This document shows positions 1 to 10,575 of a stretch of DNA of 64,000 nucleotides, piece by piece. The DNA is taken from positions 2,569,175-2,633,174 of the forward strand of contig CM019229.1 in NCBI GenBank assembly GCA_009741485.1. Reading direction: 5' to 3'. Source of the stretch: Malurus cyaneus samueli. Lineage: Eukaryota > Chordata > Aves > Passeriformes > Maluridae. Positions within the stretch are counted from its first letter, which is position 1. Every line of letters starts with the position of its first letter. The notes under the pieces are model-generated. The model ran no database searches. It was not told where the DNA came from and saw only the letters and a program-made list of their open reading frames with translations. Both the position numbers and the translations under genes were made by a program.

Positions 1-339
1 TGCCACAAGGCAGAGCTCTGCTCTCCACGGCTGAACCCTGATGGGATTGGGATGGCTGTGGAGGATCTTTCCCAAACCATCTCCAGTGTGGCTGGGCATG
101 AGCGACCTTCCTGTGCCTTGTGGGGACTCGTGGTCATGCTTGGTCTGGAGGAAGCTCCTCGGTCTCCAGAAGTGCCTTGGGGATGAGAGCTGGGTGGAGA
201 AACTGGAGTGGGTGGTGAGGAGAAGGGATATCGTGGAGGAAGGGGTTTAGAATCCTCTCCCTGTGCAAGAGAGTCAGAAACACATTAGTGAGGCATGGAT
301 TCTTCTGCATTCTGTGAGGGGACACGCTGGGGTGAGCTG

Positions 340-1067
340 GGTGGCCCTGGGACGAAGGTGGTGGCACTGTGACAGGCAGGTGGCCCTGTGACAGGCAGGT
401 GGCCCTGTGACAGACGGGTGGCCCTGTGACAGGCGGGTGACACTGTGACAGGAGGGTGGCCCTGTGACAGCGGGTGGCCTGTGACAGGAGGGTCCTGTGA
501 CAGGAGGGTGGCCTGGGTCGGCAGGTGGCTCTGGACAGAGGGTGCCCTGTGACAGGTGGGTGGCCCTGTGACGGCGGCACTGGGTGGACACTGGCGGGGA
601 CCTGTGACAGGAGGGTGACACTGCGACAGGCGGGTGACACTGTGACAGGAGGGTGACACTGCGACAGGCGGGTGACACTGTGACAGGGGGTGCCTGTGAC
701 AGGAGGGTGGCCCTGTGACAGGAGGGTGGCCCTGGGTCAGGCAGGTGGCTCTGGGACAGGAGGGTCGCTCTGGGACAGGAGGGTGGCCCTGTGACAGGAG
801 GGTGACACTGGCAGGGGGTGACACTGTGACAGGAGGGTGGCCCTGTGACAGGAGGGTGGCCCTGTGACAAGCGGGTGGCTCTGTGACAGGAGGGTGGCCC
901 TGTGACAGGCAGGTGGCTCTGGGACAGGAGGGTCGCTCTGGGACAGGAGGGTGGCCCTGTGACAGGGGGTGACACTGTGACAGGCAGGTGGCCCTGTGAC
1001 AGGAGGGTGACACTGTGACAGGCAGGTGGCCCTGTGACAGGAGGGTGGCCCTGTGACAAGCGGGTGG
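340..1067. repeat. 19-20 bp GC-rich minisatellite
   Basis: Tandem units of the form GTGGCCCTGTGACAGGCAG run for about 730 bp, roughly 37 copies. Recurrent variants are GTGACACTG for GTGGCCCTG and AGGAGG for AGGCAG. Some units are one or two bases short. The array stops abruptly at about 1067, where the sequence turns AT-rich. Confidence 0.93.
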
Positions 1068-1072
1068 ACACA

Positions 1073-4000
1073 AAGACAATATCCTACCGTATAGTTCTGT
1101 TAGCGCGGGTTCTGATGCGTCCCTGTAATCATATGCTAACCTCCTTTCACGCCGCCAGCATGCATACGAGTGGTAGTTTCGTCTCTGTGAGGTGTATAGG
1201 TCAGGTCAGACCGTCTACCTTAATAAAAGTGTGTATGTAATAATACAAGAGCTACATGTATTTGGGTCCCGTGTAGGTATTGGGACATGTTATCACTTTA
1301 GTATTCACTTAATGCATCTTATATTTGTTCGGTGATGTTTTCCTCTCAGGCAGGGTGAGACCAGAAGATGTAGTAATGGGAATGTGTGTGATGGATGTTT
1401 TTTTTAATGGGTTGTGCTTTTTGTAACAGTCATTCATATTTTAGTTTATTCTGCAGATTTTCTGTGTCTGATCCCGCGTGTTTGCTAAGTCACCTGTCTT
1501 GGCATGCATGGATACTCACATTGCTGGACTTTCAGGGTGTAATTGTATCCTCAAGGACAGCTTTATTTCCTGAAAGAGGCAGTTGTGTCATTCACGGTGT
1601 CACCTTGGAGATCAGGAGGTTCTAGACAATTCTACAGCGTGGCAAAAGCCATCCCTGCACCCTGAAAAAGGCCAGGAAAGATCAAAGGGACAGTGATTTA
1701 GTGGGTGAGAGTCCTGGTCTGACAGCAGGGTCCTTTTTGCTGGGGCTGTGAGCTCAGAGGTGAAGTTGAGTGTGGTCTCCTGCCATCATCAGAAGTGTTG
1801 TGTCCATGAAAGCTGGGCAGACTTGCAGGGTGCCAAGCTTCCAATGAAGCCAGCAGCTACATAAATTCCTGGATGGAATGTATTGTCAGTAAAATGTGGA
1901 GAATATTAAATGCTTAAAAATGAGTTCATGTGATCATTTATTCATACTTTCAATTGTATATTGAAGAATATTAGAAAAAAAAAACCAAAAAACACAAAAA
2001 CCAGGATGTGCCTCAGTATTTGGTTTTACCTCAGTAAAAGACAGCGATTGCTGTGTGTACTGACAAATGGCTGTTCTTGAATAAGCCAGATGAGTTCAAG
2101 TGGTGTTAGGGCTGGTGGTAAATTAAATATTTAATCATGTTTGAGTCTTTTCCTACCTTATGGAATCTATTTGTGTACACCGCTGACTTTAGCGACACTC
2201 TGAATAACAGGCTGTCATGGTGATTGAAGGAGGTTGGTGTAGCAGTGAAATATATTTTCCATTTTAAAAGGGTGAAGGTTTAGAGCACTGTTGGCTAAAG
2301 CAATAAACGAAGAAATTGGAGTGTGTATTCAAAATGGACTTGTTTTGTAAAACAGTAAACACTGTAGTAATTTGTTTTGGGGAAAGAGGCCGTCTTTTCC
2401 AAAATGCATTCTTAGTTCTTTTGCAACAAACAATTTTTTGTAGCTCAAAAATTTAGGCTTTTGCCACATGACTATGCAGTGGAAAATTTCCTGGGAACTG
2501 GACTCTGTGATTCTATGAATCTCCTTCATGTTGTTTAACTGAGCAAGGTCTTGTTCTGGCATTGAGGTGAGACTTTCAGAAGTGCTTGTGATTGAAATGC
2601 ACAAATATTTTTTTTTCTAAGACTGAAATTGCATCCTTAATGTGAATGTTGCACACTTGATTTATAACAGAATTCAAAAGCAGACTAGCATTGTTAATCT
2701 AATGATCATTGCATTTGAAGTATTATATTTAGATTTCATTAGAGCAATGGGAACAAATATGTGAATAATTACCTTAATCTATATTAATCCTCCCAAAATG
2801 AAGTGTGAAGGAGAATTAGACTGCTAAAGTTTTACCTTTAATCAAGAGATGACTGAACATTCACAGTGTATTCATAGTCACAGCAGTGAGCCATAATTCC
2901 TGTTGCTGAATGAAAGGGCAGTTGTGGTAGGTTTTTTGTCATTCTTCTAGGTACCTGATTTGATGGATTCTGTGTTCCCACTGGACATCGTACTGAAGGT
3001 GTTGTTAAATGTGGCAGTCTCACAGGCAGCTTTCTGCTGCCCTGTTTTATAGTTTTCAAGTGTCTGACAAGTTGGTTAATGTTCTGTCACAGCCCATTTT
3101 TATATGCATATTCTTATATAATACAGTTTTATTTGGATTACTACTTGTAAATTAAGTTAGGGAATATTGAGTTCTGTAACTTGTAGGATTTAATTATGGA
3201 TATGATTAGATTATAAGAAAATGAAATTGATTTTCTTTTTTAGCTTGAAGAATATGGATATTTATCAGGGAATAAGATTGAATTCTATACCCGTTGAGAC
3301 TGTTTAAGTTAATTTTTTTTCAAGAGTGAAATAGATGATGAGTGGATTAGTTATCTTGGAAAGGTGGTAAACAGTTTTAGTGTAGAGAATATTAAATGTG
3401 CATGGTTATGTGTTTTTGAGGGGTAGCTTATAATTGTTGTATGAGGCATAGAGTGCAAAAGGATCTCTGTGGAAAGACAATTACAGATATTTGACTGAAG
3501 AGAGTTTCAATGTTTCTATCTATCAGTTCTAACATAGATATAGAGAAGAAATATGAATTATGAGAAGGTTTAAAGAAGGTGAGATTATTTATGTTCTAAT
3601 TGTATGCATAGTTGTTATTATATTATTTAAAGAGGAACTTGAGATAAGGAAAGTGTTTGATGTAATATTAATTATTAATTAATTAAAGGTAGGTGATACT
3701 AAAAAATGTCAGAATGAAAAAGAATGTTAAAGTAGAAGAATTTATTGACAGCAAAATTAGTTCTTATAGATTAATGGAGATTAAGTATATGTATTTTTAA
3801 TTTAAGGTGAAGAACCTGAATTAAGTTTTTGAGATTTGATAATTCTGGCTTTAAACTAGGGTGGATACTTGTTCATGATTTTGAGAATAAGTAGCAGAGG
3901 ATAAGAATCATATATATGTATGAAGAGTGGAAGATCATGATACTTTGTGTGGATGCTTTATATTTTATTCCTGAAACTACCTTAACTGATTTTTGTAATG

Positions 4001-4260
4001 TTGGTTTTTTACTGATTAGTACTGAGAACAAGAGTATCTTCAGGAAGGGATATGGTGAAAATGAGTTATTAAAACAATAAATGAGATTTTATGTAATTTT
4101 TGTGCTGATATTTATGAAATTAAAGATTGTTATAAGGTAGAAAGTAAAGGTAATGGAGTATAGTTATGAATGTAGGTGGAGTGAGTTGAGCTGGATTTAT
4201 GTCTTAGGTTTGAGAGCTGGATTTTCCTTAGCTGTCTGATGGTTAATTATTTAACGAGGT
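1073..4260. other. AT-rich block, cytosine-poor on the plus strand
   Basis: This block sits between GC-rich flanks. Base composition changes abruptly at about 1073, next to the minisatellite. A short CR1-like tail (CTGTGATTCTATGAATC) is visible near 2504-2520. From about 3120 the plus strand becomes poor in C: in 3541-3840 I count 10 C against 61 G in 300 bases. I recognise no gene or named repeat family in it. It may be a real isochore change, an old element, or low-quality filled sequence. Confidence 0.6.
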
Positions 4261-4525
4261 ACATGAAGGTTGTATAGCTTGACTGATGACCTTGCGTGAC
4301 CTTAATACATAAGGGGCTGGAAGAGCTGGGGCTGCAGCAGGTCAGGGCTGAGGTGTGCTTGGCCAGTCCTCGTGTGTGTGTCGGGGCGGGGTGTGAGCTG
4401 GGGAAGGCTGTCCGGCACGTGGGTGCAGCCAGGGCTGTCAGGCTCCAGGTGGAGTTCGTGTCTGGAAGAGTAGAGTGAGGAGCGGAGTGGTGTGAGAAGC
4501 TCGAGGTGGGCACAAGGCACAGAGA

Positions 4526-4750
4526 GATACTCAGGCTCCTCCAGTCCTAAAACATCCAGAAATACTCAGGCTGCTCCTGTCCTAAAACATCCAGAGATAC
4601 TCAGGCCCTCCTGTCCTAAAGTATCCGGAAATACTTGGATTCCTCCTGTCCTAAAATATCCAGAGATACTCAGACTCCTCCTATCTTAAAGTATCCAGAG
4701 AAATTAAGGCTCCTCCTATTTTAAAGTATCCCATTCTCCTCCTGTCCTAA
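4526..4750. repeat. About 35-bp minisatellite, roughly six units
   Basis: Repeated units follow the pattern GATACTCAGGCTCCTCC-TGTCCTAAAACATCC, with increasing divergence to the right (for example TATTTTAAAGTATCC). It lies in intron 9. Confidence 0.88.
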
Positions 4751-6125
4751 ATCTGAAGGAGTCTGAAAGTGTTCTCAGCATTGGAGCAACTGTGTGGAGC
4801 AGCGCACGTCAGTGCAGGTGAATTCTGAGCCTCCCAAAAAGAGGGACATTGATCCACGGGTGCCTGCAGAGATGATGGCACAGCCTCACCGCCAAGTGCA
4901 GAAATTTTCCGGCGGAGAAGATAAAAAGCTGCTCACTCCATTCCAGGGAGCGTTGGAAATTTTAATCTCAGCGTTGATTGTGTTCCAACGCTGAGGATGG
5001 CCCTGGACATGCTGGGGTGTGCTGGGACAGCCTGAGGAACCCGAAGCTGGCATTACTGGAGTTGAGGATTCAGCTTAGAGCTGGGTGGGGAAGTGAGGAG
5101 TGCCAAGGGTTATTTACAGAACAATCCAGATCACAGGTTCAGAGCACCCTCTCCCAACCTGGGTGACACTTCAGGTGCTCCCCCCAGTGACACCAGCCCA
5201 GCCCTCAGGGGAAGGAAGCGCATCCACGTCTCTGTCAGGGCCAGGGGATGTTGTGGAGGAGCCTCCCCGGGGCGGTCTCTGCGGCGTGAGTGGCTTTGCT
5301 GTGTGTGCCCACAGACCAGTCTGTATCACCACACCGTGGGGTGTCTTACTGCTGATAGAAAGTGCTGCTTAGTGGCTGTATGTCTCGGAGCTGTCACCAA
5401 ACTGTGCCAACGGCATTATTTTTTCCTGCCAGTCCTCGAGGTTGCCGCAGGTAGGTGCTCCTGGGAGCGATGTCCTCGGCACTCCTGCCTCGCCCCCCGT
5501 GCTCTGGGTGTGCAGCGCAGAGCTCTTGTTCATTCCCTGTTGGAGTAAACCCTGTAGTAATGTTCGCCCTCCCCACAAAAGCCGCTTTGGGGGAAAAAAA
5601 AATAAGTGTTTTCAAAGAATTCCGACACCCCCCGAGGGCAGGAATTGCACGCCGGGGGTGCTGTTGAGAGGCTGCTCACCGATCTGTGGCCCCCATGCTG
5701 CATTTCTGCTCTGTCGGGCATTGCTGGGTGGTCAAACCCAGCCCTGTAAGTGCTGACTCCTTCAAGAGCATTCACAGTTTGATGGATGGCAGCACCCATC
5801 TCCCAGCCCTTGTGAGCTCGGGAAGATAAGTGCCCCTGCCCTGAAAGGCAGCAGGTGAATGACTCCCCCAGCCCTCCTGCATCTGCTGCAAATGTGCAGA
5901 GCTGCGCCTGGCAAACCTTCAAGAGCTGGAAGGGCAAAGAACCCAAGCGCCCCGGCGCTGAAGGCCCTGCGAGCTTGTAGCTTGCCCAGTTTGCTCCAGG
6001 GTGCCCTTGTGGGAGAGCTCGAAGCTGGCATTGGGCAGGAAATGCTGGCCCCGGAGAGGAAGGGAGGGGGACAGAGAATCCGCTCCGCGTCCTCACGGAG
6101 CATTTTCTCTTTAATTTGCACGCAG

Positions 6126-6215
6126 TGTTGAAAAGAGCCGCAATAAAGAAGAGCAAAAATGACCTGATTCATGCAGAAGAAGGTGAGGACCATTTCACAG
6201 ACATTTGCTCCGTTG
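6126..6215 (+). CDS. CACNA1B: CACNA1B exon 10, end of the I-II linker
   Basis: The 90-nt exon follows a TTTGCACGCAG acceptor and ends at a good GTGAGT donor. It begins in phase with two bases (tg) that complete a Val codon, encodes 29 full codons starting LKRAAIKKSKNDLIHAEEG and ending DICSV, and leaves one g for the next Gly. This is the cytoplasmic linker between domains I and II, downstream of the beta-subunit interaction site. The LKRAA-KKS-NDLIHAEEG wording is typical of Cav2.2; Cav2.3 has a different sequence here. The exon is intact with no indel. Residues that appear to differ from the mammalian protein (I/T, K/R, H/R, T/A) are conservative or common. Confidence 0.95.
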
Positions 6216-9200
6216 GTGAGTACTGGCTTTGCATTCCCCCGAGGTTTTGATCTCCGCCTGAACCTGTCCGTGCCATGTTTCCTCCTCTGGAGCGGCTCCC
6301 GTGCTCCAGAAGCTGCGGGTTCTTGAAGGAGAATGAATTCCCACTGCACCTGCAGCATCATTTGAGTTCCCAAAGCGAGCTGCCCCCCGTCCCCGCGCTG
6401 CCTGGCTCAGCTCTTGCATGCTGCACCTCTCAGAGAACCCTGCAAAGCCTTGGGACAGCCCCTGCTGCCTTGGCCATCCTGGGATTCTGCTTGGAACGTG
6501 CTCATTCACGCTGCTGAACCCCAAATCCATCCAACTCGCTGGTGGAGGGAGGAGCAGAAGTGGCCACGGCCCCACTGATGCCCAGCATGAGGCATTGCGG
6601 TGGCAGTGGCCACTGGGAACACTGGCCAGTGGCCTCAATTCTCTCATTCTCACCTTAGAGGAAGATCTTTAAGTGGTTTTAAAGCCAGATCAAGCGCTGG
6701 GGGTGAGCTTGGGATCTTCAGGCGGAGGAGGTGCTGCCTGTCCTACAGCTTCCAGAGCTGATTCCCACCTGAACCAGGCCCAGGTGGGGAGGCTGGGGCA
6801 GCTCTGGGGCTGCCAGGGGAGGATCTGGGCACACAGCACCCACCTCAGGGAGCTACTGCAGCCAAAAAGCTTGCAGCCGTGGGAGAGACATCTCCTGAGT
6901 GCTCTGCAGGCGGTGTTTTGCTTCTCCCCGTGCCTGTTGTCGGGGTCTGTTTTGCTGCTGAAGCAGCAGATGTTCTCATTATCTTCCAAAGAGATCTCTT
7001 GGCAGCCCGGTTCCCAGGGAGCAGCGAATCCTGGCTGCACAAACAGCACATTTGAGAATCCGTGTCCGGGCTTCTGGCAAAGCATGAGTGCCTCGATTGC
7101 CCTTTGGAAAGTTGGCATTGATGTTTTAAGGGATCACAGCTGCTGCTGGATTTTTTTTTATTTTTTTTTTTTAATTCTTCCCTTTGAAGGAAGATCTGGT
7201 TGCAGGAAATGAGTGTGGCTTGGCATGTTCCTTGCACCAGCATGGAGCTGCCACGGTCCCCTGGGCTGCAGAGTTTGTGGTTTAACCGCTGACACTTCCA
7301 GGAGAGTTTTGGTGCTGAAAAAGGGCAAAAATGCAGCAGCCCGTGTGCATTTTTGGTTCGATTTGTTGTTGTTTTTTCTCGGATCCCTGCATGGATAACC
7401 AGGAATGGTTGTTTTTGGAACGTTTGCTCACCCTTGCAATAATTACGAGATCTTTGCCTTTGAAGGCTCTGGGCAACCAGGGCCACGCCAGCAGATCTTA
7501 GAGTTGATCATTTCAGGTGGCAGCGGGTGCCGGAGCATCTGGGCTCGGGAATAATCCCACGGCAGAGCTGGGAAGTGTCTCGGGAGCATATGGCAGGGAA
7601 AATAACATCAGTGCTTTCCAGCTTCTGCGAGTGCTTCTCTCACTTGGGAAAAGTGTTTTTGATTTTGCTTCACGGAACGAGGCAGAAGAGAAGGAATGGA
7701 TGAAGCAGCTCCTTGTGCAGGCTGGTGAAGAGGCTGAAATGCAGAGCATAAATAATCAGATCATGTGGGCAATCCTGCATGAAGGATCTGCTTTGGAGAA
7801 AAGCAGGTTTTGGATGGTTTTCTCTGATTTCTTCAGATGGGAGCCTAAGGAATGTGGAAAAGCAAACAATACCTGAGTGCCGTATGCAGGGACACTTTGC
7901 CAGGTCCCTCTCTGGCCATTGGCTGAACGTGTTGCACTTTAATTCAAACACAAGCCCTTGATGAGCTCTTTAATTGCAATATAAAGCTCTGTGGTGGCAG
8001 TTGCCAGGGTGTTCTCTGCAGTTGTTCTCTGCGTTTATTCTTCTCTCTCCACTCTGAGTGTGCAGCCTCTCTGGCTTCTCACCCTCTGTGCTGCACCAGG
8101 CACAGGGCATTGTTTTCATTCCCAGGCACCAAAGCCTGGAGTAGGGGGTGTTTTCCATGTCAGAGCAGTTTAAACATTACTGCTTTGCTTTTCTGGGAGA
8201 TCAGCAGGGGAGAGAAAGAGCAGCAATGTTCCTTTGCCAGTCTGGGAGTGCAGAGTGGCTCGGATATCTGAGAGTACCTGCTGAAGAGTTGTGATACAGA
8301 GCAGCCTAAATCCCAACCTATGGCTCTTTTTGCTGTCTTGAAGCAAATGAGAAGCCCGGTGATTTCTTCTTTTCCAAGCTGCCAAAGGCAGGATTATCAA
8401 ACTAACAGAAGATCACACTGAGTTTTTCAGTGAGGAGTTTGTTCAAAGCCTGGCCAAGGCTAGCTCTGCTTTTGGAGAGCTGGTGGATGGCCAGAAACGT
8501 GGAACAGAGCAGAGAGCTCCTTTGGGGAACATCACGCGTTCCTGGAGCTGTGAGGCTTGGGGAACCTGCTGCTGTCACATCTGGATGCCTCCTCCTCTCT
8601 CTGGCTGCTGTGGTTGATGTTGCAGGATGAGGCTGGGTGAGATTCCCACTCTTTCCAAGCCTTCACATGAGGTGATCACGCTCTGAGGCTTGGCTGCTGC
8701 AGCCAGAACACTTTGTTCGTGTCACTGAGCCATCTCCAGCACCCAGGAGAGTCTCCTGCTCTCCTAGGGCTTGGTCTGGGACAGGACCTGGTCCTGCCCA
8801 GCCTGACCCGGTGGGATGCTCCATCCCAGGATGGGGAAGGCAGTCATGTGTTGTCCTGTCACAATGCACTGGCACAGGCAGGGACAATCACCATTTTCCT
8901 GCTTGCAGCAGTGTCTCAGGAAACCCATGGGGCCCATATTCCCTCATTTCTGATTTCTTCTGCCTCAGCACCAGCCGAAGATTGCCTTTTCATCTTCACA
9001 GTGCCTCTGCCTCAGGGGGAGAGCTGACACCACGAATCATTTCTTCCATCAGCTCCCAATTGCTGAAACATTTGACTCTTTCCCAGGGTTTCAGCCCAGA
9101 GTGGGAACGGAGCTGATTGAGGCGGAATTGAGACAAACCAGTGGCTGCTCCCAAAATCTGATACACGGGGGCACATTGAGCCCTCTGCTGAGGAAAGCTG

Positions 9201-9651
9201 AAGCTGGAGAGTAAAATAAAGAGAATTCACTCAGTTCCATGGTAATTGATCCTTGGAGCAGGGGAAATAGGGACCTGCAGTCCTGTTGCCAGCTGCCCAG
9301 CTCTATGGGGCCGTGCTCCACACCATGGGCAGAAATACCCCTGTGCCTGGTGCTTTGTGTTCCTCCAGCCAGCCAGGAAAAAGGGATGAGTTTAACTGGG
9401 ACAATCAGGATTGCTCCAGAGGCTTGGAAGCCTGATTTAGATGGCAGAGCTGGGCATCGATCCGTGAAGTTTCCAAATTCCAGCCTTCATCTCTCATTAC
9501 AGGCCAGACGCCCTTGCTCAGTCCATTCTCAGCATCCCCAGCTTTGTGCTGAGCCATACCCAGTGCTTAGGAGAGGCTCTGCGTGCCCAGGATTATCTTC
9601 CAGTCCTTTCCCTGCTGGGCTGGGCCGTGGTGACTCTTCTCTCTGTCCCAG
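6216..9651 (+). other. CACNA1B: Intron 10, non-coding
   Basis: The intron is about 3.4 kb with a GTGAGT donor and a CTCTCTGTCCCAG acceptor. It contains a poly-T tract (about 7149-7172). I see no array, CR1 fragment or conserved exon that I can name. Confidence 0.8.
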
Positions 9652-9861
9652 GGTCCCCCTTTGCCCGCGCCAGCCTGAAGAGTGGGAAGAACGAGAGCTC
9701 GTCGTACTTCAGGAGGAAGGAGAAGATGTTCCGCTTCTTCATCCGCCGCATGGTGAAGGCTCAGAGCTTCTACTGGGTGGTGCTCTGCGTGGTGGCCCTC
9801 AACACCCTCTGCGTGGCCATGGTGCACTACGACCAACCTGAGAAGCTCACCACAGCTCTCT
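9652..9861 (+). CDS. CACNA1B: CACNA1B exon 11, IIS1 segment
   Basis: The 210-nt exon lies between TCTGTCCCAG and GTGAGT. It starts with gg to complete Gly, then reads [19 protein letters not shown], then [20 protein letters not shown]. Next comes the first membrane helix of domain II ([20 protein letters not shown]), and the exon ends [10 protein letters not shown] plus one t of the next Tyr codon. The basic stretch before the helix is the cytoplasmic entry to domain II. The 210-nt length is the same as I recall for mammals. The frame is intact with no internal stop, and the only visible differences from mammalian Cav2.2 are a few conservative residues in the S1-S2 loop. Confidence 0.97.
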
Positions 9862-9929
9862 GTGAGTACTGGCAGCTCCGCCTGGCCCCTCGCCATCCCG
9901 GCTTTGGGATTCCTGCTGACTCACAGGGT

Positions 9930-10330
9930 GTGGGATCATGGGATGGTTTGGGTGGGAAGGGACATTAAAGGTCATCTTGTTTCACACCCTGCACAGGGAC
10001 ACCTTCCAGCAGACCCCATCCAGCCTGGCCTTGGGCACTGCCAGGCATCCAGGGGCAGCCACAGCTTCTCTGGGCACCCTGTGCCAGGGCCTGCCCACCC
10101 TCCCAGGGAACAATTCCTGCCCAATATCCCATCCATCCCTGCCCTCTGGCAGTGAGAAGCCATTGCCTGTGTCCTGTCCCTCCATCCCTTGTAAATTGTC
10201 TCTTTCCCCCTTTCCTGTCAGCTCCGTCAGGCCCCATTTAGGTCACCCCAAAGCTTCCCTTCTGCAGGCTGAACAATCCAAATTCTCTTTCAAATCATAT
10301 TTCAGGTCACTGAATCACACAATTCAGAAA
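9930..10330 (-). mobile_element. CR1 LINE 3' fragment
   Basis: The left edge reads ATGGTTTGGGTGGGAAGGGA, the reverse complement of the usual CR1 tail (TCCCTTCCAACCCAAACCAT). It is followed by recognisable CR1 3' sequence: CATCCAGCCTGGCCTTGGGC, GGGGCAGCCACAGCTTCTCT and CTGCCCAATATC. No reverse-transcriptase frame is present, so this is a 5'-truncated, inactive copy. Confidence 0.9.
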
Positions 10331-10422
10331 TAAATCCACAGCTCGGGGAGTTAATTTGAGAGAGGACTGTTACCCTAAAGGGTACTTCAAACTTGAGATT
10401 CAACTAGGTGTAAATCCTGTAA

Positions 10423-10575
10423 CAGGGCAGGAGGAATTGTCATGGACTGGGGTAGGAGGAATTGTCATGGAACGGGGAAAAAGGAATTGTCCTGGAACAA
10501 GGGAAGGGGAATTGTCCTGGAACAGGGGAGGGCGAATTGTCCTGGAATGGGGCAGGAGGGTTTGTCCTGTAGCAG
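10423..10575. repeat. 25-26 bp minisatellite, six units
   Basis: GGAATTGTCCTGGAACAGGG-type units recur about every 25 bp, with CATGG/CCTGG and G-run length variants. It follows directly behind the CR1 fragment. Confidence 0.9.

Larger units (their letters stand above)
1..6125 (+). other. CACNA1B: Intron 9 (3' part), non-coding
   Basis: No exon was recognised here. Exon 9, the previous part of the I-II linker, must lie before the window. The stretch holds a 19-bp minisatellite (about 340-1067), an AT-rich block with a cytosine-depleted core (about 1073-4260), a 35-bp minisatellite (about 4526-4750), and ordinary GC-rich sequence up to the exon 10 acceptor. Several open frames of 150-265 codons run through the minisatellite on the minus strand. 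They come from repeat periodicity and are not genes. Confidence 0.75.

Noticed and set aside
340..1067. Regular 19-bp array considered as a CRISPR-like repeat
   Set aside because: There are no unique spacers, the repeats are contiguous, and the setting is a vertebrate intron.
274..1079. Overlapping minus-strand frames of about 265 codons rich in Pro, Cys, His and Ser
   Set aside because: They are translations of the 19-bp minisatellite, open in several frames at once with no start context or known domain.
5530..6373. Minus-strand frames of 208 and 203 codons across exon 10
   Set aside because: They overlap the antisense of a conserved calcium-channel exon and its intron, show no recognisable domain, and overlap each other in different frames.
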